DNA from: an uncultured bacterium | GTDB taxonomy: Bacteria; Actinomycetota; UBA4738; HRBIN12 | Assembly: GCA_937881155.1 (NCBI GenBank) | Contig: CALGFI010000258.1 | Location: forward strand, 1-9,799 | Direction: 5' to 3' | DNA length: 9,799 nt | Part shown: positions 1 through 5,021 of the stretch, piece by piece | Layout of the letters: each line of letters begins with the position of its first letter | Numbering within the stretch: the stretch's first letter is position 1 | Made by a program: the position numbers and the translations under genes | The notes under the pieces: generated by a model | What the model was told of the DNA's origin: nothing | The model's input: the letters and a program-made list of their open reading frames with translations, nothing else | Database searches by the model: none

Positions 1-72
1 GGGCTCTCGCTCCTGCTGATCGCCGTCGCGTTCGTCGTGATCTTCGGGCTGCGCGGACGGTTCCTGCGATGA
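1..72 (+). CDS. ABC transporter permease, C-terminal end (partial)
   Basis: Only the last 23 codons are present, in frame 1, ending at the TGA at 70-72. They encode one hydrophobic segment (GLSLLLIAVAFVVIFGLR) followed by a short basic tail (GRFLR), which is how an inner-membrane ABC permease typically ends. The next gene, 17 nt downstream on the same strand, is a ModC-like ATPase, so this is probably the permease (ModB-like) of the same importer; that assignment rests on context alone. The stop codon overlaps an ATG (ATGA, 69-72) that opens a 7-codon frame, not the ATPase frame. Confidence 0.6.
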   Translation, partial: GLSLLLIAVAFVVIFGLRGRFLR

Positions 73-88
73 ACCTCCTGGCGGGCGC

Positions 89-1162
89 GTGAGCATCTCC
101 GTCGACGTCGCCGCTCGACGAGACTCGTTCGGCGTCGAAGCCGCGTTCGAGGCGGCGGCGGGCGAGACCGTCGCGCTGCTCGGGCCGAACGGTTCCGGCA
201 AGTCGACGCTGGTCGCGACGATCGCCGGTCTCTTGCCGCCGCTTCGCGGCCGGATCGAGCTCGAGGGCAGCCTGCTCGACGACGCCGGTTCGCGTACGCA
301 CGTCGCACCCGAACGACGACCAGTGGGCGTCGTCTTCCAGGACCTCCTGCTGTTTCCGCACCTGTCGGCGCTGGAGAACGTCGCGTTCCCCCTTCGCGCC
401 CGAGGGGTCGCTCGCTCCGAAGCACACAGGCGCGCGCTCGGACTCCTCGAGCGCTTCGACGTGGACCAGCGTGCGCACGCACGTCCCTCCGACCTGTCCG
501 GCGGGGAAGCGCAGCGGGTTGCGCTGGCCCGCGCGCTCGTCGCGCAGCCGAAGCTCCTGCTCCTCGACGAGCCGCTCTCGGCGCTCGACGTCGGCGCGCG
601 AACGAGGATCCGCGACCTGCTCCGCGAGGAGCTCCGTCGCTTCCCCGGCGTCCGGATCATCGTGACGCACGACCCCGTGGAGGCGACGACCCTCGCCGAT
701 CGGCTCGTGCTCCTCGAAGGCGGACGGATCACGGACGTGGGGACGCCGGACGAGATCCGGACCAGGCCCCGAACCCGGTACGCGGCGGATCTCGTCGGCG
801 TCAACGCGTTCCGGGGTCGGCTCGACCGGCTCGAGGACGGGTCGGGCGCGATCGTCACCGACGGCGGCCGGATCGTCGTTGCCTGGCCCGAGTGGTACGA
901 GGGCGGTGACGTGATCGGCGTGCTCCGACCTCCCGACGTCACCCTGTCGATCGAGCTTCCTACGGGCTCGGCGCGAAACGTGCTGCGCGGCGTGGTTCGT
1001 TCGGTCGTCATCGACGGCCAACGGGCACGCGTGCGGCTGGCGACGTCGCCCGAGCTGATCGCGGAGATCACCGCGGGATCGGTCGGGCGCCTCGGACTCC
1101 GCCACGGCGTCGAGACATGGGCGTCGTTCAAGGCCGTGGAGGTCGACGTTCATCCGCTCTGA
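89..1162 (+). CDS. modC: ABC transporter ATP-binding protein, ModC-like (molybdate/oxyanion import)
   Basis: A 357-residue ATPase expected to power uptake of molybdate, tungstate or a similar oxyanion from the cytoplasmic face of the membrane. All nucleotide-binding motifs are intact: Walker A GPNGSGKST at residues 32-40, Q-loop glutamine at 84 (VVFQD), signature LSGGEAQR at 136-143, Walker B LLLLDEP at 156-162, D-loop SALD at 164-167 and switch histidine H194. Residues 290-357 look like the TOBE/MOP oxyanion-sensing domain of ModC (begins LPTGSARNVL; ASFKAVEV near the end), and VGVNAFRGR before it is also ModC-like. The GTG start at 89 gives a normal N-terminal beta strand and lies 17 nt after the permease stop. 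The ATPase identity is firm; the substrate is inferred from the TOBE sequence and is less certain. No substrate-binding protein is in the window. Confidence 0.88.
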   Translation: MSISVDVAARRDSFGVEAAFEAAAGETVALLGPNGSGKSTLVATIAGLLPPLRGRIELEGSLLDDAGSRTHVAPERRPVGVVFQDLLLFPHLSALENVAFPLRARGVARSEAHRRALGLLERFDVDQRAHARPSDLSGGEAQRVALARALVAQPKLLLLDEPLSALDVGARTRIRDLLREELRRFPGVRIIVTHDPVEATTLADRLVLLEGGRITDVGTPDEIRTRPRTRYAADLVGVNAFRGRLDRLEDGSGAIVTDGGRIVVAWPEWYEGGDVIGVLRPPDVTLSIELPTGSARNVLRGVVRSVVIDGQRARVRLATSPELIAEITAGSVGRLGLRHGVETWASFKAVEVDVHPL

Positions 1163-1243
1163 ACGCGGTGCCCCCCGACGACACGACGATCGGCAGAGGC
1201 GTTCGTCGTCATCCGGCCACCGCATGTCTGCGGCGTCTCGTCG
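1163..1243. terminator. Convergent intergenic gap with weak hairpins
   Basis: This 81-bp gap lies between the convergent ends of the ABC ATPase and cca genes, so termination is expected from both sides. Two short inverted repeats are visible. ACGACGA (1183-1189) pairs with TCGTCGT (1203-1209) across a 13-nt loop, and CCGCA (1220-1224) pairs with TGCGG (1229-1233) across a 4-nt loop. Neither is followed by a T tract on either strand, so these are not textbook intrinsic terminators. The call rests mainly on gene orientation. Confidence 0.3.
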
Positions 1244-2650
1244 TTAACCGCTCGCCGAACCGTCCCCCTGCTCGCTCCACCAGTCGTCGAGAAGCCGGTA
1301 TGCCTCGTCCTCGTCGACCGGACCGCGTTCGAGCCGCAGCTCCATCAGGAAGTCCAGCGCGTGTCCGACGGCGGGTCCCGGCCCGATGCCGAGATGGTTC
1401 ATGACCTGGTCGCCGTTCAGCGGTGAGCGCATCGACTCGAGGTTCTCCTCTTCGGCCAGGCGCGCGATCCGGTCTTCGAGGTCGTCCTGCAGTGCCTCGA
1501 GTTTCTTCGCCTTGAACCGGTTCTGCGTCGTGCAGTCGGCGCGCGTCAGCTGGTTCAGCCGATCGAGGAGGGGACCTGCGTCGCGCACGTATCGGCGAAC
1601 CGCACTGTCGGTCCATTCGCTGTAGCCGTGGAACCGCAGGTGCATCTCGACCAGCCGTGACACGTCGTCGACGACGTGCGTCGGATAGCGGAGCGCGGTG
1701 AGCCGGTCTCGCGCCATGCGAGCGCCGACCACCTCGTGGTGGTGGAACGAGACGCCTTCGGGTGTGATCTGTCGCGTCTTCGGCTTTCCGACGTCGTGCA
1801 GCAGCGCGGCGAGCCGGAGCGTCAGGTCCGGCTCGACGCGTTCGACGACGGCGTACGTGTGATGCAGCACGTCCTTGTGGCGTTGTACCGGGTCTTGCTC
1901 GAGCCGGAGCGCCGGAAGCTCCGGGACGAACTCGTCGGCGAGACCCGTGTCGACGATCAGCTCGAGTCCCTTCGAGGGCTTCGCGCCGAGCAGCAGCTTC
2001 GACAGCTCGTCGGAGATCCGCTCGGCCGAGACGATCCCCAACCGTGTTCGCAGCCTGGAGATCGACTCGACCACGCGCGGCGCCGGGACGAACTCGAGCT
2101 GCGAGGCGAACCGCGCCGCCCGAAGCATCCGCAGCGGGTCGTCGCTGAAGGAGATGTCGGGGTCGAGCGGCGTGTCGAGCCGGTGCGCGGCGAGATCCTT
2201 CACACCACCGAACGGGTCGACGAACTCGCCGTCGGGAAGCCGAACGGCCATCGCGTTCACGGTGAAGTCACGGCGCGACAGGTCCGTCTCGATGTCCTTG
2301 CCGAACGTGACCGCGGGCTTGCGGTGTTCCTCCGCGTAGACCTCCTGGCGGAAGGTGGTCACCTCGACGACGCGATCGCCGCGGCGAGCCGCGATCGTCC
2401 CGTACTTGACGCCGACGAGGCGAACGTTGCGCTCGGCCCAGTCACGGAGGAGTCGAGTGGTCTCACGCGGCAAGGCATCGGTGGCGAAGTCCAGATCCGC
2501 GTCCTCGCGTACGCGATCGAGCAACAGGTCCCGGACGATGCCGCCGACCAGATACAGCTCGTGCCCGGCGAGCCGAAAGCGCTCGCCCATCTCCTTGGCC
2601 AGGGCTGGAACCTGCACGACGGCGCCGCCCGGTCGCGACGGGTCGGCCAT
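1244..2650 (-). CDS. cca: CCA tRNA nucleotidyltransferase with HD domain
   Basis: A 468-residue cytoplasmic enzyme that adds or repairs the 3' CCA end of tRNAs using CTP and ATP. The class II nucleotidyltransferase head is complete: GG at 36-37, RD at 40-41, and the metal-binding pair D52 and D54 in DADLDFAT. RRDFTVNA at 126-133 and DPLRMLRAARF at 171-181 follow. A C-terminal HD domain carries H258, HH 263-264, HD at 285-286 (LLHDVGKP) and HHHE at 303-306, as in actinobacterial PcnA-type enzymes. The frame stays open upstream to 2947, but that part would overlap the divergent gene at 2708 and is low-complexity R/H-rich. The ATG at 2650 fits the family length and lies 7 nt after a TATCCT hexamer. 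A GTG at 2674 (VSRGILAAMADPS) is an alternative start. An orthologue of pcnA beside mutT4 is typical of actinobacteria. Confidence 0.95.
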   Translation of the reverse strand: MADPSRPGGAVVQVPALAKEMGERFRLAGHELYLVGGIVRDLLLDRVREDADLDFATDALPRETTRLLRDWAERNVRLVGVKYGTIAARRGDRVVEVTTFRQEVYAEEHRKPAVTFGKDIETDLSRRDFTVNAMAVRLPDGEFVDPFGGVKDLAAHRLDTPLDPDISFSDDPLRMLRAARFASQLEFVPAPRVVESISRLRTRLGIVSAERISDELSKLLLGAKPSKGLELIVDTGLADEFVPELPALRLEQDPVQRHKDVLHHTYAVVERVEPDLTLRLAALLHDVGKPKTRQITPEGVSFHHHEVVGARMARDRLTALRYPTHVVDDVSRLVEMHLRFHGYSEWTDSAVRRYVRDAGPLLDRLNQLTRADCTTQNRFKAKKLEALQDDLEDRIARLAEEENLESMRSPLNGDQVMNHLGIGPGPAVGHALDFLMELRLERGPVDEDEAYRLLDDWWSEQGDGSASG

Positions 2651-2657
2651 GGCGGCC

Positions 2658-2663
2658 AGGATA
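2658..2663 (-). promoter_or_regulatory. Candidate -10 box for leaderless cca mRNA
   Basis: Read on the minus strand this is TATCCT, matching TANNNT. Seven bases separate it from the A of the cca ATG at 2650, so transcription would begin at or one base before the start codon. No good Shine-Dalgarno sequence precedes that ATG, which fits a leaderless transcript. No clear TTGACA-like -35 is visible at the expected distance. Confidence 0.5.
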
Positions 2664-2695
2664 CCCCTGCTCACCGTCCCGATTCCGTCGTGGGA

Positions 2696-2701
2696 TAGCG
2701 T
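2696..2701 (+). promoter_or_regulatory. Candidate -10 box for leaderless HExxH gene
   Basis: The hexamer TAGCGT matches TANNNT and ends exactly 6 nt before the GTG at 2708, placing the expected +1 on the first base of the start codon. There is no Shine-Dalgarno sequence in the intervening GCGCGC. Together with the opposite-strand box at 2658-2663 it forms a divergent promoter pair inside a 57-bp gap. No clear -35 is seen. Confidence 0.5.
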
Positions 2702-2707
2702 GCGCGC

Positions 2708-3082
2708 GTGTTGCTCGAGGGACTCGGGTTCGTGTGGGCGATGCCGAACACGCTGCTCGGTCTCGTGGTCGGCGCACTCACGTTCCAGACGCCTCGGATC
2801 CACGGCGGCGCGATCGTGTTCGACCGTGGACCGCGCGGAGTGACGTGGCTGCTGCGAGCGATGAACCGCACGGCGATGACGCTCGGGTTCGTGATCGTTT
2901 CGGCAGCGCCGGTTGAGGGACGCCTGCTCGCGCACGAGCGGCACCACGTCCGGCAGTCGATGCTATGGGGACCGCTGTTCGTTCCGGTGTACCTGGCGCT
3001 GACGATCCCGTTCGGCTACAAGCGACATCCGATGGAACGCGCCGCCCGCCGCGCGGCCGACGAGATCCAGGCGGGCCGGTGA
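2708..3082 (+). CDS. Small HExxH membrane protein, putative zinc metallopeptidase-like
   Basis: A 124-residue protein with hydrophobic stretches near residues 6-25, 56-67 and 86-102. At residues 76-80 it has HERHH, an HExxH zinc-binding signature, continuing as VRQ (81-83) and WGPLF (87-91). HPMERAARRAAD at 107-118 places E110 about 30 residues later, a plausible third zinc ligand. The pattern HExxHxxQ...GPL...ER resembles short bacterial membrane or secreted metallopeptidase-like families, but I cannot name the family or a substrate. The protein is much shorter than typical membrane proteases, so the motif may bind metal without catalysis. The GTG start is supported by the -10 box 6 nt upstream. 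The gene is divergent from cca and convergent with the DedA gene, so it is probably monocistronic. Confidence 0.75.
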   Translation: MLLEGLGFVWAMPNTLLGLVVGALTFQTPRIHGGAIVFDRGPRGVTWLLRAMNRTAMTLGFVIVSAAPVEGRLLAHERHHVRQSMLWGPLFVPVYLALTIPFGYKRHPMERAARRAADEIQAGR

Positions 3083-3090
3083 GGGCTCCG

Positions 3091-3107
3091 TGACGTCCAG
3101 GACGTCA
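3091..3107. repeat. 17-bp perfect inverted repeat at convergent gene ends
   Basis: TGACGTCC (3091-3098), A (3099) and GGACGTCA (3100-3107) form a perfect inverted repeat. It fills most of the 22-bp gap between the HExxH gene and the convergent DedA gene and includes the DedA stop codon. In RNA it could fold as a 6-bp stem with a 5-nt loop on either strand, so a compact bidirectional terminator is possible. A dimeric regulator binding site is the alternative. No T tract flanks it. Confidence 0.45.
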
Positions 3108-3779
3108 CTCCCCGCGATCGGAGTCGTGTTCGAGGATCTCGGCCTCGGCTCGATCGAGCTCACGGTCGATCGTTCGCCGCGAGCCCAGGAACTTCGAGCC
3201 CAGGATGATGAAGACCAGCAGCGCAAGGATGGCGATGCCGGCGGGGGTCGAGTACCTGGCCCACCGCTCGTAGCTGGCCCCCAACGCGTAGCCGATGAAG
3301 GAGTGCGTAACGCCCCACATCAGCGAGCCCGCGACGTCGTAGACGAAGAAGCGCTTCCACTCCATGTGCGCCACGCCAGCGACGATGAACCCCACGCTCC
3401 GAACGACAGGAATGAACCGCGCGAAGAAGATCGTCTTGCCACCGTGCGTCGCGTAGTAGCGTTCGGCGACGGCGATCCGCTCAGGCGTTACGAACAGTCG
3501 GCGGCCGTACCGCTCCAGGAACCCGCGCCCGTAGCGGCGGCCGATCCAGTACCCCACGTTGTCGCCGAGCACCGCGCCGACGACGACGATGACGATGACG
3601 AGCGGCAGCCAGAGATCGCCGATCGCCGCGTACACTCCGCCGAGGAGGACGAGCGTCTCGCCGGGGACGATGACGCCAGCGCCGATCGAGTTCTCCAGGA
3701 ACGTCGCGAGCCCAACGACGAGGTATCCCCACGGCGCGTCGAGGTACGGGCGGAGGAAGTCGATGACCCGTTCGAGCAC
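3105..3779 (-). CDS. DedA family membrane protein (SNARE-associated / VTT domain)
   Basis: A 224-residue polytopic membrane protein of the DedA family. Some members (UptA) return undecaprenyl phosphate across the membrane; others affect membrane potential or drug resistance. Family hallmarks are present: E29 and VPGE (38-41) in the first re-entrant region, GDNVGYWIGRRYG at 72-84, and ARFIPVVR at 120-127 with the conserved arginines R121 and R127, then AG at 134-135. Hydrophobic segments follow to about residue 206, ending in a charged R/E/D tail. The frame is open to 4136, but that extension would lie over the NUDIX gene and is not membrane-like. The GTG at 3779 fits the family length and sits 8 nt after TATACT. 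A TTG three codons upstream is less likely because it overlaps that box. The proximity to murJ makes a lipid-carrier role attractive, but this is inference. Confidence 0.9.
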   Translation of the reverse strand: MLERVIDFLRPYLDAPWGYLVVGLATFLENSIGAGVIVPGETLVLLGGVYAAIGDLWLPLVIVIVVVGAVLGDNVGYWIGRRYGRGFLERYGRRLFVTPERIAVAERYYATHGGKTIFFARFIPVVRSVGFIVAGVAHMEWKRFFVYDVAGSLMWGVTHSFIGYALGASYERWARYSTPAGIAILALLVFIILGSKFLGSRRTIDRELDRAEAEILEHDSDRGE

Positions 3780-3787
3780 GGTCGGCA

Positions 3788-3793
3788 AGTATA
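3788..3793 (-). promoter_or_regulatory. -10 box for DedA gene, possibly bidirectional
   Basis: On the minus strand the hexamer is TATACT, near the TATAAT consensus, ending 8 nt before the DedA GTG at 3779, so the transcript would have a leader of at most about 2 nt. The core TATA is self-complementary. Read on the plus strand, the overlapping TATAGG (3790-3795) could start a transcript near 3802, about 20 nt before the NUDIX ATG. The plus-strand match lacks the final T and is weaker. No -35 is evident in either direction. Confidence 0.5.
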
Positions 3794-3821
3794 GGGAGGG
3801 GCATTCCGCCGACCGTCGCAC

Positions 3822-4247
3822 ATGAAGACGCGCACCGAGATCTCCGCCGGCGGTGTCGTCTATCGACGCGTCCACGACGAAGTCGAGATCTGTCTCGCCG
3901 CCCGACGAACCCGACGTGGCGACCTGGCGTGGGGCCTTCCGAAAGGTCTCGTCGAACGCGAGGAGGCGCCCGAGGAAGCCGCGCTCCGAGAGGTCGCCGA
4001 GGAAACGGGCCTCCAGGCCGAGATCGAAAAGGATCTGGGGACGGTTCGGTACTTCTATGTTTGGGAGGGCGTGCGCGTTCGCAAGCAGGTGCGGTTCTAC
4101 CTGATGCGCGCCACCGGTGGCGACGTCTCCAACCACGACGACGAGATGGAGGACGTGCGCTGGTTCCCCGCGCGGCGAGCGGTCAAGCGCACGAGCTTCC
4201 GCGGTGAGCGCGAGCTCGTCGAACGTGCGGTCGAGCTGCTTTCGTGA
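3822..4247 (+). CDS. NUDIX hydrolase (MutT4-like position)
   Basis: A 141-residue cytoplasmic pyrophosphohydrolase that cleaves a nucleoside diphosphate linked to another moiety, using divalent metal. The 23-residue NUDIX box is intact at residues 42-64, from G42 through E48 to REVAEETGL. The N-terminus (ISAGGVVYRR) and C-terminus (MEDVRWFPARRAV) follow the family fold. Sequence alone does not separate 8-oxo-dNTP sanitation from diadenosine polyphosphate hydrolysis. The location beside the CCA enzyme and before DUF6049-murJ matches M. tuberculosis mutT4 (Rv3908), so orthology is likely. The ATG at 3822 is the first sensible start. The G-rich stretch at 3794-3801 is about 20 nt upstream and too far to be a good ribosome-binding site. 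The stop overlaps the next start (GTGA, 4244-4247), so it is cotranscribed with the transporter gene. Confidence 0.93.
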   Translation: MKTRTEISAGGVVYRRVHDEVEICLAARRTRRGDLAWGLPKGLVEREEAPEEAALREVAEETGLQAEIEKDLGTVRYFYVWEGVRVRKQVRFYLMRATGGDVSNHDDEMEDVRWFPARRAVKRTSFRGERELVERAVELLS

Positions 4248-5020
4248 ACCCGCTGCAGATCGCGCTCGGCGTGGTCGTCGGACTCATGGCCGGGACGCTG
4301 TCGGGACTATTCGGTGTGGGCGGCGGCGTGATCACGCAACCGGCCGTCTACGCGCTCCTCGGTGGTACGCCCATCCAGGCCGTGGCGACGCCGCTGCCCG
4401 TGATCTTCCCCACGTCGGTCATGGCAGCGTACGCATACGCCCGCGCGGGAGAGGTGAGCTACCGCGCCGCGCGGTGGGGAGCCGGACCGGGGATTGTCGG
4501 TGCGACGATCGGCGCCTACCTCACGAGGTTCGTGAACCCACATGCTCTGCTCCTCGTTGCCTCGACGCTGATCGGACTGTCCGGCACGCAGATCATCCGG
4601 GGACGAACTCCGTCGACCCCGTGGGAGAAGGGCATGACGCCGGTGTGGAAATACGGGGTGATCGCGTTCGGGGCGGGATTCGCATCGGGCCTGCTCGGCG
4701 TGGGAGGCGGAATCATCATCGTCCCGGCGCTCACGTTGCTGATCGGCATGCCGCTCAAACGCGCGCTCGGGACGTCGCTCGTGCTCATAGCTGCGCTCGT
4801 CGTTCCTGGGACGCTCGTCCACGCCGCGCTCGGTCACATCGACTGGACGATCTTCGTCGTCCTCGTGGTGGGCGTGGTGCCCGGAGCGTTGCTCGGCTCC
4901 CGGATCGCCCTCGGGGCACGGGAACGCACGCTGCGGCTCGCCGTGGGTGCGTTTCTCGTCGCCATCGCCGTGGTCTACGGCATCGAGCAGATCGTCTCGC
5001 TGGTCGGAGACGGTGGATAG
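4244..5020 (+). CDS. TauE/SafE (TSUP) family membrane transporter
   Basis: A 258-residue polytopic membrane protein of the sulfite/organosulfonate exporter superfamily. The internal duplication typical of TSUP is plain: GLFGVGGG at residues 21-28 begins the first half and GLLGVGGG at 149-156 the second, each followed by a proline-containing helix and a conserved T/S-rich segment. About eight hydrophobic segments are visible. Family members move sulfite, sulfolactate, sulfoacetate and related anions; the substrate here cannot be told. The GTG start overlaps the NUDIX stop by 4 bp and the DUF6049 gene begins 2 nt after its TAG, so it is embedded in the operon. It is absent from the mycobacterial version of this block and looks like a lineage-specific insertion. 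Base composition does not stand out from its neighbours. Confidence 0.9.
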   Translation: MNPLQIALGVVVGLMAGTLSGLFGVGGGVITQPAVYALLGGTPIQAVATPLPVIFPTSVMAAYAYARAGEVSYRAARWGAGPGIVGATIGAYLTRFVNPHALLLVASTLIGLSGTQIIRGRTPSTPWEKGMTPVWKYGVIAFGAGFASGLLGVGGGIIIVPALTLLIGMPLKRALGTSLVLIAALVVPGTLVHAALGHIDWTIFVVLVVGVVPGALLGSRIALGARERTLRLAVGAFLVAIAVVYGIEQIVSLVGDGG

Positions 5021-5021
5021 G

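Noticed and set aside
1676..2698. 340-codon plus-strand frame opposite cca
   Set aside because: Antisense shadow of a complete CCA-adding enzyme; R/D/E-rich with no recognisable motif.
2651..2947. N-terminal extension of the cca frame by 99 codons
   Set aside because: It would overlap the divergent HExxH gene, is R/H-rich, and precedes the normal family N-terminus. The -10 box also supports the ATG at 2650.
3576..3603. Run of ACG/ATG trinucleotides resembling a short tandem repeat
   Set aside because: On the minus strand it simply encodes a valine/isoleucine membrane segment of the DedA protein (VIVIVVVG).
3780..4136. N-terminal extension of the DedA frame by about 119 codons
   Set aside because: It lies antisense to the intact NUDIX gene and bears no relation to the DedA family.
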